From IMG/VR virus record IMGVR_UViG_3300008450_000300, positions 1-30,094 of that record: a stretch of DNA of 30,094 nucleotides. One strand, given 5' to 3'. This DNA comes from a virus. Shown in pieces: positions 13,891 to 22,184 of this stretch; the first letter of the stretch is position 1, and every line of letters begins with the position of its first letter. A model generated the notes under the pieces. It saw only the letters and a program-made list of their open reading frames with translations, did no database searches and was not told the origin of the DNA. The position numbers were made by a program, and so were the translations under genes.

Positions 13891-15666
13891 ATGGCAGAAT
13901 CAATTATCTCTCCAGGGGTATTTACAAGGGAAAATGATATTTCTTTTGTGCAACCAGCACCAGTTGCAGCAGGAGCAGCATTTATTGGACCAACAGTAAA
14001 AGGGCCTGACAATCAGCCAACTATCGTAACTTCGTATAACGACTATACAAGAAAGTTCGGTGAAACATTTACTTCAGCGTCCAGCAATTACGAATTCCTA
14101 ACTTCAGTTGCTGTAAAAAACTACTTTTCTCAAGGAGGTCAGACAGCATTGATTACAAAAGTTGTATCGGGATCGTATACTGCAGCAGCTAATACATGGA
14201 TCTCTGCATCTATAGGTCCAAAATCAGGCTCTCAACCATTTACTATAGCAACATTAGGAAAAGGAGTAACCTACAATAATGCAACATCTTCTTTGCATGC
14301 AATAATAGGAGGAGCTTCTTATGTTAATTCTGACGGATCTTTAGTATCTGGATCTGCTGACAACCTAAGATGGGAAATTGCAAACGTAAATAGTTCACTA
14401 GGTACATTTACACTACTTGTAAGACAAGGTGACGATAATACCAACAACCAAACAATCCTAGAGACATTTAATAATGTATCACTAGATCCAAGTTCACCTA
14501 ACTACATAGAAAGTGTAATTGGTAACCAATATGTAACAGTAGCAACAGATTCTTCAACAGGAACATCTTATAACTACTTCCAAGGTACTTTCCCTAACAG
14601 ATCAAACTACATCAGAGTATCTGCAGTAAATTTATCAACTCCAAATTACTTGAAGAACGATGGAATTACTGTTAACACAGATGCAACAAACACATCATAC
14701 TCAGCATCATTACCAATCAGCTGTTCAGGATCATTCTACAATGCAGAAGGAGCAGTAAAATCAGGAGCAAGTTATTTTGGAGTAATAGGAAATACATCAG
14801 GAGAGTCTCAAGGATTAGTACCAGGAAACTACGCAACAGCAATTTCTCTATTATCAAATAAAGATGACTACCAATTCAATATAGTTTCAACACCAGGATT
14901 ATTAAACAGTGCAGGATTCACATCAACAATTGCATCTTTTATCTCATTAGCAGAGTCAAGAGGAGATTGTATCGCAGTAGTTGACTTAGTAAAAACAGGA
15001 TCAATCTTAAGTGATGTAACAACACAAGCAGTGGCAATTAACTCATCATACGCAGCAACTTACTGGCCATGGGTACAAATTCAATCAGCCACAGGTAGAA
15101 ACGAATACGTACCAGCAGGAACAATTATTCCAGGAGTATATGCATTTACAGATGCAGCAGCAGCACCATGGTTTGCACCAGCAGGTTTAGTAAGAGGTGG
15201 TCTTCCAGGAGTAATTCAAGCTGAGAGAAAATTAACTAAAGGTGATAGAGATATTCTTTATGCAGCTAAAGTTAATCCAATCGCTACATTCCCAGGAACA
15301 GGTATTTCAGTATTCGGACAAAAAACTCTACAAACTAAAGCATCTGCATTAGATAGAGTAAACGTTAGACGTTTATTAATAGAACTTAAGAAGTTTATTG
15401 GTGACCAAGCTAAGAACTTAGTATTCGAACAAAATACTATAGCAACTAGAAATAGATTCTTAGCGACGGTAAATCCATACTTAGAATCAGTGGTACAAAG
15501 ACAAGGTCTTTATGCTTACAGAGTAGTAATGGATGATACAAACAACACAGCAGATGTTGTAGATAGAAATCAATTAGTAGGACAAATCTATATCCAACCA
15601 ACAAAAACTATCGAATTCGTAGTATTAGACTTCGTAGTTGAGCCAACTGGAGCTACATTTGCATAA
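13891..15666 (+). CDS. Tail sheath protein (gp18-like)
   Basis: A 591-residue contractile sheath subunit. The N-terminus SIISPGVFTRENDISFV is the typical start that hooks neighbouring subunits, followed by GAAFIGPTVKGPDNQPTIV, then YTRKFGE and AVKNYFSQGG. The variable middle (about 110-300) is the surface insertion, and the C-terminal domain (about 440-591) carries VNPIATFPGTGISVFGQKTL, LDRVNVRRLLIELKKFIGD, FEQNTIATRNRF and a last long strand region IYIQPTKTIEFVVLDFVVEP, all diagnostic of T4-type sheaths. Length is near T4 gp18 (659). It is preceded by a 140-base leader and followed by its partner tube gene, a very conserved pair. Confidence 0.95.
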   Translation: MAESIISPGVFTRENDISFVQPAPVAAGAAFIGPTVKGPDNQPTIVTSYNDYTRKFGETFTSASSNYEFLTSVAVKNYFSQGGQTALITKVVSGSYTAAANTWISASIGPKSGSQPFTIATLGKGVTYNNATSSLHAIIGGASYVNSDGSLVSGSADNLRWEIANVNSSLGTFTLLVRQGDDNTNNQTILETFNNVSLDPSSPNYIESVIGNQYVTVATDSSTGTSYNYFQGTFPNRSNYIRVSAVNLSTPNYLKNDGITVNTDATNTSYSASLPISCSGSFYNAEGAVKSGASYFGVIGNTSGESQGLVPGNYATAISLLSNKDDYQFNIVSTPGLLNSAGFTSTIASFISLAESRGDCIAVVDLVKTGSILSDVTTQAVAINSSYAATYWPWVQIQSATGRNEYVPAGTIIPGVYAFTDAAAAPWFAPAGLVRGGLPGVIQAERKLTKGDRDILYAAKVNPIATFPGTGISVFGQKTLQTKASALDRVNVRRLLIELKKFIGDQAKNLVFEQNTIATRNRFLATVNPYLESVVQRQGLYAYRVVMDDTNNTADVVDRNQLVGQIYIQPTKTIEFVVLDFVVEPTGATFA

Positions 15667-15679
15667 TTTATTAACAAGG

Positions 15680-15694
15680 TATATTTATAATAAA
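15680..15694 (+). promoter_or_regulatory. Putative late promoter motif
   Basis: TATATTTATAATAAA, matching the consensus at 13 of 15 positions, 14 bases before the tube start. It would give the tube gene its own high-level transcript. Confidence 0.48.
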
Positions 15695-15708
15695 GTAAAT
15701 AAAGAAAA

Positions 15709-16197
15709 ATGGCAGTATTAGATCCAAACGAAATAATGTTCAGAGCCTTTGAACCAATGGTTCAGCACAGGTTCGTAATGTATATAGACAACATCCCAGC
15801 ATTCATGATTAAAAACGTGAAAGCACCAAACTTCACAGATGCTGAGATTAAATTAGATCATATCAACACTTATAGAAAGATAAGAGGGAAAAGAAACTGG
15901 GAGAATATGGATATGACTTTATACTCACCAATTACACCTTCAGGAGCTCAAGCAGTAATGGAATGGGCACGTCTTTCTTACGAATCAGTAACAGGTAGAG
16001 CAGGTTACTCAGATTTCTATAAAAAAGATATAACATTAAACATCTTAGGTCCTGTAGGGGATATTGTAGGAGAGTGGATCATTAAAGGTGCATTCTTAAC
16101 AAAAGGAGATTTTGGTCAATTTGACTGGACTTCTCAAGATGGAATTGTAGAAATAGGGATTACAGTAGCAATGGATTACTGCGTTCTCAACTATTAA
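15709..16197 (+). CDS. Tail tube protein (gp19-like)
   Basis: A 162-residue subunit of the inner tail tube, the same length as T4 gp19 (163). Features are FEPMVQHRFVMYIDNIPAFM at the start, then VKAPNF, a HINTYRKIRGKRNWENMDM region, the PSGAQAVMEWARLSYE helix and a C-terminal GDFGQFDWTSQDGIVEIGIT with VAMDYCVLNY. These correspond to the two beta-sheets and helix of gp19/Hcp-like tube proteins. It lies 42 bases after the sheath gene with a promoter-like motif between, and is closed by a strong terminator. Confidence 0.95.
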   Translation: MAVLDPNEIMFRAFEPMVQHRFVMYIDNIPAFMIKNVKAPNFTDAEIKLDHINTYRKIRGKRNWENMDMTLYSPITPSGAQAVMEWARLSYESVTGRAGYSDFYKKDITLNILGPVGDIVGEWIIKGAFLTKGDFGQFDWTSQDGIVEIGITVAMDYCVLNY

Positions 16198-16220
16198 CAT
16201 ACATTACATAGAAATAAACA

Positions 16221-16245
16221 AGCCTGGCAAGTCCAGGCTTTTTTT
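16221..16245 (+). terminator. Rho-independent terminator after tube gene
   Basis: Perfect stem AGCCTGG / CCAGGCT (16221-16227 with 16233-16239), 5-base loop and a run of T. It ends the sheath-tube unit. Confidence 0.93.
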
Positions 16246-16261
16246 ATAAATTTTATTTTCA

Positions 16262-16276
16262 TATATTTATATATAG
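16262..16276 (+). promoter_or_regulatory. Putative late promoter motif
   Basis: TATATTTATATATAG retains the TATTTATA core, directly after a terminator and 25 bases before the chaperone start. Confidence 0.4.
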
Positions 16277-16301
16277 AACTAGTTACTAACAAATAAAATT
16301 T

Positions 16302-17042
16302 ATGGAACAAAAAATGAAATTTCCTACCGAAATGGTAGAACTTCCTTCAAAAGGTTTATTATATCCAAAAGGATCTCCTCTAGCAGAGGGTAAAATCGAA
16401 ATGAAATATATGACTGCTAAGGAAGAAGATATTTTAACAAATCAAAACTATATTCAATCAGGAGTAGTTATTGATAAACTACTACAATCACTTATTGTAA
16501 CTCCAATTAACTACGGAGATCTTTTAGTAGGAGATAAGAATGCAATCTTAATTGCTTCCCGTATTTTAGGATATGGAAAAGATTATGAGTTTGAATATGC
16601 AGGAGAAAGACAAGTAGTAGATTTATCTTTAATAGAACCTAAAGAATTAGATGAATCATTGTTTAAATCAGGAGAGAACAGATTTACTTTTGAAACTCCA
16701 AGTACAGGAGCAATATTAACTTTTAAATTACTTACTCATGCTGATGAGCAAGCAATTGACCAGGAAATAAAAGGTCTTAAAAAACTTAATAAAGATTCCT
16801 CAGCAGAATTATCAACAAGGTTGAAAAAAATGATTACCTCAGTAAATGGAGATGCAGAACCTAAGACTATTAGAGATTTTGTCGATAATCATTTCCTAGC
16901 AAGAGATTCAAGAGCATTTAGAGAATATATTAGACAAATCCAACCTGATGTAAACTTAAAGTTCTATCCTGAGAACGGACCAGACGGAGGGGTTGATATT
17001 CCAATTGGGGTTACCTTTCTTTGGCCTGACGCCGGAGTATAG
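16302..17042 (+). CDS. Tail assembly / baseplate hub protein (gp26-like), probable tape-measure chaperone
   Basis: A 246-residue protein of the T4 gp26 baseplate family. It carries MVELPSKGLLYPKGSPL at residues about 11-27, MKYMTAKEEDILTNQNYI (about 34-51) and VVIDKLLQSLIV, a GDLLVGDKNAILIASRILGY segment and a C-terminal helical region with KMITSVNG and HFLARDSRAFREYIR. Its place directly before the tape measure corresponds to the tail-assembly chaperone slot of other phages. The last residues VTFLWPDAGV end abruptly at 17042, while the +1 frame continues with a well-formed domain, so a portion of ribosomes probably makes a longer product (see the next entry). Confidence 0.75.
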   Translation: MEQKMKFPTEMVELPSKGLLYPKGSPLAEGKIEMKYMTAKEEDILTNQNYIQSGVVIDKLLQSLIVTPINYGDLLVGDKNAILIASRILGYGKDYEFEYAGERQVVDLSLIEPKELDESLFKSGENRFTFETPSTGAILTFKLLTHADEQAIDQEIKGLKKLNKDSSAELSTRLKKMITSVNGDAEPKTIRDFVDNHFLARDSRAFREYIRQIQPDVNLKFYPENGPDGGVDIPIGVTFLWPDAGV

Positions 17043-17271
17043 AGGATTACTCTTCACACACATACATGATATATGTTTCCACGGAAAAGGAGGATATATC
17101 TTCAGTGAAGTTTACGAATTTCCAATATGGTTGAGAAAGTTTATACACAGAAGTATGATTGAGTTTTATGAAAATGAAAATAAACAAGCACAAAAAGCTC
17201 AAGGTACCCAACCATTATTAGATAATGGACAAATAAAAACACCAGACTATAGTACAAAAGCTTCTAAATAA
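16993..17271 (+). CDS. Out-of-frame C-terminal extension of the chaperone (probable frameshift product)
   Basis: This frame is open from 16960 to the stop at 17271 but has no ATG before residue 55 of the segment; only a TTG at 16993 lies at the front. The downstream domain is well formed: FFGLTPEYRGLLFTHIHDIC, FHGKGGYIFSEVYEFPIWL and RKFIHRSMIEFYENE, followed by a polar tail. It lies +1 (equivalently -2) relative to the preceding gene and overlaps it by 83 bases, exactly where many tailed phages make a G/G-T type chaperone pair by frameshifting. I read it as the C-terminal extension joined near VTFLW/GLTPEY. An independent TTG-started protein is the alternative. Confidence 0.6.
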   Translation: MIFQLGLPFFGLTPEYRGLLFTHIHDICFHGKGGYIFSEVYEFPIWLRKFIHRSMIEFYENENKQAQKAQGTQPLLDNGQIKTPDYSTKASK

Positions 17272-17282
17272 TAGAGGCTTTT

Positions 17283-17297
17283 ACTATTTATAATAAA
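17283..17297 (+). promoter_or_regulatory. Putative late promoter motif
   Basis: ACTATTTATAATAAA, identical to the copies at 555 and 19786, ends 11 bases before the tape measure start. Confidence 0.5.
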
Positions 17298-17308
17298 CTA
17301 TTTAAAGA

Positions 17309-19771
17309 ATGGCTATAAATCCACAGAATAAGAGAGATGCAGAAGAAATTAGAGAACTAGTACAAGATACTCTAATCTCAATAAGTAAATCTATGTCAGA
17401 AGCTATTAGAGTTTCTGTTGAGGAAGCTATAGATGGTGTAGACGCAAAGATAAAAGAAACGCTAGGAAAGGATTTAGCAAGATCTATGAATAGTTTAGCT
17501 AAAGCATCTAAAGACTCTGCAAACAATATATATAGAATACAACAAGGACTATTAACATCAAAGGATATTAGTAAGCAAATACTAGCAGTAGATGAGAGGA
17601 GACTTACTCTAGAAAGGGAGGTTAACCTTGCAAAAAGAAATGGTATAGAGGTTGATGAAGAGCAGTTAAGAGCTGTTAACGAAGCACTTAGTCAAGAAAA
17701 AAGTATGCTATTACTAGAGAAACAGAGAGTCAAAGAAATAGAAAAACAAATAGGACTTACAGGAAAACTTGTAAACTCTCTTGCAAAGATACCAGGTATA
17801 GGGCAATTTCTTAAAGCAGGTGAAATTGACCAGGAAATGAGAAAGGCTGCTGCACAAGGAGCAGGAAGATTTCAAACTATGGGTATTGCTGCTAAAATGG
17901 TAGGTAAGCAACTATTAGACGGACTACTTGACCCATTAACTCTTATTACAGCTATCTGGAACGGCTTCATGAAGGTAGACGAAGCAGCAACAGAGTTTAC
18001 TAGATTAACGGGACAGAGTACTAGTGCAATAACTAGTATGAATAGTGAACTTGCTTCAACTGTTGATATATTAGAAGTAGCGAGTAACTTATCTAAAGAA
18101 ATTGGTATTGCAGGTAATAACTTTATCTCACCAAAACAATTAGCAGCAGTTGCAGAAGCTAAAAACTTACTAGGATTAACAGCTGAACAAGCCACAAGTC
18201 TAGCAATTCAAACCAAACTATCAGGACAAAATGTTGACACATTTAGAAAGAATGTGATGGCAGGAGTCAAGCAAAGCAATCTACAAAATAGATCAGGAGT
18301 AGAGAACGGAGTAATATTTAAAGATATTCTAGATACCTCAGAGGACATAACAATGTCTTTAGGAAATAATCCACTAAAGTTAGCAAAAGCAGCTACAGCA
18401 GCAAGAGCATTTGGACTTACTTTAGAAGATGTTGATAAGATAGCAGAAAGTATGTTGAATTTTGAAGATTCTATTTCAAATGAATTAGAAGCTCAACTAC
18501 TAACAGGGAAACAAATGAATCTTGCTAAAGCTAGGGAATATGCTTTAACAAATGATCTACAGGGATTATCGAACGAGTTACTAAGCAATGGATTAGATGC
18601 AGCAGAATATTCAAATATGAATAGACTGGGGCAAGAAAAATATGCTGCAGCATTAGGTATATCTAGAGAGCAGTTAGCAAAATCTGTATTAGCTCAAAAA
18701 GCAAGTGCCGATTTAACAGCAGAGCAGAGAGCTGATATAATGGGTATGAGTGAAGCAGACTATGAGAGAATGACAGTACAGGAAAGAATTCAGACTTCCC
18801 TTGATAAAATGGCCCAGGCTTTTGCACCTATTTTAGAAAAGTTTGTAGTCCCCTTGGTAGAAGTTCTAACTAAAATTATGAACTTACCATTAGTGCCGTA
18901 CATCTTATTAGCAGTAGTAGCAGTAAGAAGTTTAGGACTTTCAGTAATGGGAGTTGGTAAGGCTTTCGGTTCGATGTTTAATTTAGGTAAACAAGCCCTA
19001 ACAGGATTAGCAGGTTTAGTTAAAGGAGGTGGATTTAAAGAAGCATTAGGAGGATTAAAAGATAAATTAGTAGGAGGATTTAAACAAGGAGCTACAGGAG
19101 CAGCAACACCAGCTGTAGAAGGAGTAGGAGATAAAGTTGCCGCAGCAGCTGATAAAACTAAATCAATAGGAAAAGGTGCAGGAGCAGGTGTGAGAGATTT
19201 CTTAACAAACCTAGGTAAAGGATTAGCATCAATAGGTAAAAGTCTTGCAAATCCACAGGTACTTTTAGGACTAGCAGCACTAACCCTGGTTGTAATAGGA
19301 TTGGGATATGCTTTAAAATTAGCAGCACCCGGTATAGAGGCATTTGGGAAAGTTGTTACCGCGGCATTTAATGGATTAGCAGTAGTAATAACAGCAGTAG
19401 CAGACGGGTTTGTAAAAATATTAGGAGCAGTTACGTTACAGAATATAGGACCAATGTTACTTCTAGGGCCTGCTTTATTTGGAATTGCAGCAGGATTAAT
19501 GGCAGTGGGAGCAGCAGGCCTAATGTCACTACCTGGAATTGGAGCTCTAGCAATAGTATCTAAAATAGCTCCATCAATAGTTTCTGCAGGAGGAAAAACA
19601 GCAGGAGCAGCAAAAGGAAAAACAGAAGAAGAATCAACAGCTGCAATGATACAGAGATTAGATGTACTTATTGAACTAGCTAAGAAAGGAACAGTAGTTA
19701 AACTAGATGGAAAAGTTCTAGCTACTTCAAATGCACAGAATCAAAAACAAGTACTATCTAACCAGAGATAA
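17309..19771 (+). CDS. Tail tape measure protein
   Basis: An 820-residue protein that is helical and Ala/Leu/Lys-rich over most of its length. Residues 1-160 are charged coiled-coil helices (DAEEIRELVQDTLISISKSM, LEREVNLAKRNGIEVDEEQL). The central part (about 160-500) carries the modules AAKMVGKQLLDGLLDPLTLI, FTRLTGQSTSAITSMNSELA and LLTGKQMNLAKAREYALTND. Three hydrophobic stretches, at about 511-545, 650-675 and 712-755, are typical of tape measure proteins that insert into or open the host membrane. The end (KKGTVVKLDGKVLATSNAQN) is a short polar tail found in many Bacteroidota phage tape measures. It follows the chaperone gene as expected. Length would set a tail of roughly T4 scale or somewhat longer. 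Confidence 0.88.
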   Translation: MAINPQNKRDAEEIRELVQDTLISISKSMSEAIRVSVEEAIDGVDAKIKETLGKDLARSMNSLAKASKDSANNIYRIQQGLLTSKDISKQILAVDERRLTLEREVNLAKRNGIEVDEEQLRAVNEALSQEKSMLLLEKQRVKEIEKQIGLTGKLVNSLAKIPGIGQFLKAGEIDQEMRKAAAQGAGRFQTMGIAAKMVGKQLLDGLLDPLTLITAIWNGFMKVDEAATEFTRLTGQSTSAITSMNSELASTVDILEVASNLSKEIGIAGNNFISPKQLAAVAEAKNLLGLTAEQATSLAIQTKLSGQNVDTFRKNVMAGVKQSNLQNRSGVENGVIFKDILDTSEDITMSLGNNPLKLAKAATAARAFGLTLEDVDKIAESMLNFEDSISNELEAQLLTGKQMNLAKAREYALTNDLQGLSNELLSNGLDAAEYSNMNRLGQEKYAAALGISREQLAKSVLAQKASADLTAEQRADIMGMSEADYERMTVQERIQTSLDKMAQAFAPILEKFVVPLVEVLTKIMNLPLVPYILLAVVAVRSLGLSVMGVGKAFGSMFNLGKQALTGLAGLVKGGGFKEALGGLKDKLVGGFKQGATGAATPAVEGVGDKVAAAADKTKSIGKGAGAGVRDFLTNLGKGLASIGKSLANPQVLLGLAALTLVVIGLGYALKLAAPGIEAFGKVVTAAFNGLAVVITAVADGFVKILGAVTLQNIGPMLLLGPALFGIAAGLMAVGAAGLMSLPGIGALAIVSKIAPSIVSAGGKTAGAAKGKTEEESTAAMIQRLDVLIELAKKGTVVKLDGKVLATSNAQNQKQVLSNQR

Positions 19772-19785
19772 TAAAAGGATAATAA

Positions 19786-19800
19786 ACTATTTATAATAAA
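19786..19800 (+). promoter_or_regulatory. Putative late promoter motif for baseplate operon
   Basis: ACTATTTATAATAAA in the gap between tape measure and the 69-residue gene, 14 bases before its start. Next to it no other promoter-like sequence is seen until 25594, so it probably serves the whole baseplate operon. Confidence 0.5.
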
Positions 19801-19814
19801 TTAAAACAATACAA

Positions 19815-20024
19815 ATGGGACTACTAGACTTATTACCGACAAGTAACTTAGGACTGGATGGAATAACACCTTCACAAATACCAAGTGCTAATCCAAACTC
19901 GACTATGCATTACCAGTCATCAATCAACAACAATCCAAATCTACCAAACGGATATCCAGCTCCTTCTGTTTTAGATTTAGATGGAAATACACCACCAAAA
20001 TATTTAGATAATCCACCAGGATAA
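19815..20024 (+). CDS. Short baseplate-region protein, function unknown
   Basis: A 69-residue protein, rich in Pro, Asn, Leu and Asp, likely unstructured: MGLLDLLPTSNLGLDGITPS, then NSTMHYQSSINNNPNLPNGY, and a final VLDLDGNTPPKYLDNPPG. The LDGxTPS/LDLDGxTPP repeat at both ends is a pattern I recall from similarly placed short genes in Bacteroidota phages. A role as a linker peptide bound between baseplate subunits would fit, but is unproven. It lies 9 bases ahead of the next baseplate gene. Confidence 0.6.
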   Translation: MGLLDLLPTSNLGLDGITPSQIPSANPNSTMHYQSSINNNPNLPNGYPAPSVLDLDGNTPPKYLDNPPG

Positions 20025-20033
20025 TAGATAACT

Positions 20034-21869
20034 ATGGCAAACGGATTAATAAATCTCCAAACAGACTTAAAAAGTCTTCGTTATGGAAGCGATAAACCCT
20101 ACATCACTAAGAACATAGGTCAAGCACCTGGAAGTCAAATAGGATTAGAGGTTCAATCTCGTATAGACGATACTTCCCGTATTGCCCAAATGCTTATTGA
20201 TAAGCCTGGAATTAAGTATCTTTTACATGAAGCTCAACTACAACAAATAGGGGTAGGGCAAAGAATTAAAAAAGCACAACAGGAAGGAAAATCTGTAGCA
20301 GGAGCAGTATTAGGTCAGTTAGGAAATACCTTAGTAGGTACAGCCAAGATATTAGGATCAACTCTAGCTCAAGTTCCAGTAAATGGAACAGGACTTCATT
20401 TCTTAAAAGGATTTAGAACCGATACTTATCTTCAACCAACAAATGGAAACCAGGCTTCCGGTTTTGCTCAATTTTTTGGAGCAGGAGGAGTAGAAGGAGC
20501 ACCACTTGCTTTACAGGGAAAACCTATTGAAGGAAAAGTTGTATCTAATTTTGGAACAGTAGACCCTAGAGATATTAGTAAATTTACAGTTACTAGGAAT
20601 AGTGATTACGACTACAATGACTTCTATAACTCACCTATTCCGGAAGGTAGTGAAGGACATAAAGCATTAGCAGAAAGTGGTAAACCAATAACAATACCAG
20701 GTCCACAATATGAAACAACTGCTCAACCATATGAATTAGGGAGAAGCAATCAGATAAAAGAAGCTGACCAAGGAGAGTTACTTCCAAACAACGGTAACGA
20801 TGGAAACCAATTGTATACAGCAGATGACACATATACAGGAGTTTCACCAAAAGATGCAATAGCAGCAGCTACTAGCGGTAAAAAGATTATAGCTCATAAA
20901 AATCCTGCACAATATGAATACTTTAGTGCAGTTCAACAAGATTTTTCAACTGCCGGTGGTCGCGCTGGTGACGGAATCAGTACTAAAGGTGAAGAAAGTA
21001 TTCCAAAACCGGTAAAGCTTGCAGAGCTACAGGTACGAATTAACACAGGATCTGAAACAACAGTATCGGAGGATATCAATGTAAACACAACAATACAGGA
21101 TTTTAGACAAGGTAGTACCACTCAATACTCTTTTGATTATAATAATATTAAAATAAAAAGAGAAACAAGAGTTAATTTAGGAGATCAAGGTAGAAAAAAA
21201 GTTGAAGGGTTCTATACAAGCTATAGTAATATAGATTCAGAAGCTATCGATAAACTAAATGCATTAGATATACAAGATAACGAAAGAGCAGCAGGAAATG
21301 ATAAAGGAAGAGATTTAGCTAAATTTTATTTTGAAATAATTACACCGGAAGGATCTAAATTTCTACATTTTAGAGCATTTATTGACAGTATAGATGATAA
21401 TTATAATGCAGATTGGCAAGGAAATAAGTACGTAGGTAGAGCAGACAACTTTTATACCTATGGTGGATTTGAAAGAGATATAAATATTTCATTTAAGATA
21501 GCAGCAGCAACAAGATCTGAGATGAAACCACTATATAGAAAAATGGTGCTTTTAGCATCATCTACAGCACCAACTTATGGTGGACAGGGATTTATGAGAG
21601 GTACGCTTGCTAGAATAACAGTTGGTTCGTATTTTAGTCAAATACCAGGAGTATTAACTTCTGTAAAATTCAGTCTTATAGATGGAATGCCATGGGAAAT
21701 CGCAATGCAAAACCCAGAAGCAGGTACAGATGATGATGTTCAAGAATTACCAATGGGGTTACAGTGTAATATATCCTTTAAAGCGATTCATGACTTTACA
21801 CCACAGACAGGCTTGAAACATTATTTTACAAATCCAAAACCGGTTAATGGATCAAAACCTTTCTTTTAA
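20034..21869 (+). CDS. Baseplate / tail-tube initiator-like protein
   Basis: A 611-residue protein with an N-terminal region of helices and Gln-rich turns (about 1-150), a variable middle, and a conserved C-terminal domain of about 190 residues: KFYFEIITPEGSKFLHFRAF, IDSIDDNYNADWQGNKYVGR, DNFYTYGGFERDINISFKIA, MKPLYRKMVLLASSTAP, YGGQGFMRGTLARITVGSYF and GLQCNISFKAIHDFTP. The strand-rich tail with FYTYGGFERDI resembles tube-like baseplate proteins (the T4 gp48/gp54 position). It sits between the tape measure and the gp53/hub genes. I assign a baseplate tube-initiator role by place and pattern, not by direct match. Confidence 0.65.
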   Translation: MANGLINLQTDLKSLRYGSDKPYITKNIGQAPGSQIGLEVQSRIDDTSRIAQMLIDKPGIKYLLHEAQLQQIGVGQRIKKAQQEGKSVAGAVLGQLGNTLVGTAKILGSTLAQVPVNGTGLHFLKGFRTDTYLQPTNGNQASGFAQFFGAGGVEGAPLALQGKPIEGKVVSNFGTVDPRDISKFTVTRNSDYDYNDFYNSPIPEGSEGHKALAESGKPITIPGPQYETTAQPYELGRSNQIKEADQGELLPNNGNDGNQLYTADDTYTGVSPKDAIAAATSGKKIIAHKNPAQYEYFSAVQQDFSTAGGRAGDGISTKGEESIPKPVKLAELQVRINTGSETTVSEDINVNTTIQDFRQGSTTQYSFDYNNIKIKRETRVNLGDQGRKKVEGFYTSYSNIDSEAIDKLNALDIQDNERAAGNDKGRDLAKFYFEIITPEGSKFLHFRAFIDSIDDNYNADWQGNKYVGRADNFYTYGGFERDINISFKIAAATRSEMKPLYRKMVLLASSTAPTYGGQGFMRGTLARITVGSYFSQIPGVLTSVKFSLIDGMPWEIAMQNPEAGTDDDVQELPMGLQCNISFKAIHDFTPQTGLKHYFTNPKPVNGSKPFF

Positions 21870-21878
21870 TAGAAACAA

Positions 21879-22184
21879 ATGGCAAACAGGTACAGAGATA
21901 TAAAACAGTTTACAACAACTGATGGAATTACGTATAAAGCAAATAGTATTTATCCGGAGATTCCATTATCAGATAAGGATTATTATGTAATAACGACAGC
22001 AGGAGATCGATATGATACTTTAGCTTATCAATTTTATAACGATACATCCCTTTGGTGGATCATAGCATCAGCAAATAATTCACAACAAGCATCACTAGCA
22101 GTCGAACCAGGAGTTCAAATTAGAATTCCATATGATAAGACAATAGCACTAGACTTATATAATCAGGTAAATAAAACAAGGTAA
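21879..22184 (+). CDS. Baseplate wedge protein, LysM/gp53-like
   Basis: A 101-residue protein. Residues 35-85 form a LysM-like fold with YYVITTAGDRYDTLAYQFY, NDTSLWWIIASANN and a strand VEPGVQIRIPY. The GDRxDxLAyxFYxDxsLWWiIA pattern is characteristic of T4 gp53-type wedge proteins and their short relatives. T4 gp53 has 196 residues, so this is the compact form. It ends in a TAATG overlap with the hub gene. LysM folds can bind peptidoglycan, but in baseplates the domain is used as a structural clamp. Confidence 0.75.
   Translation: MANRYRDIKQFTTTDGITYKANSIYPEIPLSDKDYYVITTAGDRYDTLAYQFYNDTSLWWIIASANNSQQASLAVEPGVQIRIPYDKTIALDLYNQVNKTR

Noticed and set aside
16993-17271. Independent gene starting at TTG 16993
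   Set aside because: No ATG, no spacing typical of this genome, and a long overlap with a gene ending abruptly fit a frameshift extension better; it is kept as an extension with moderate confidence.
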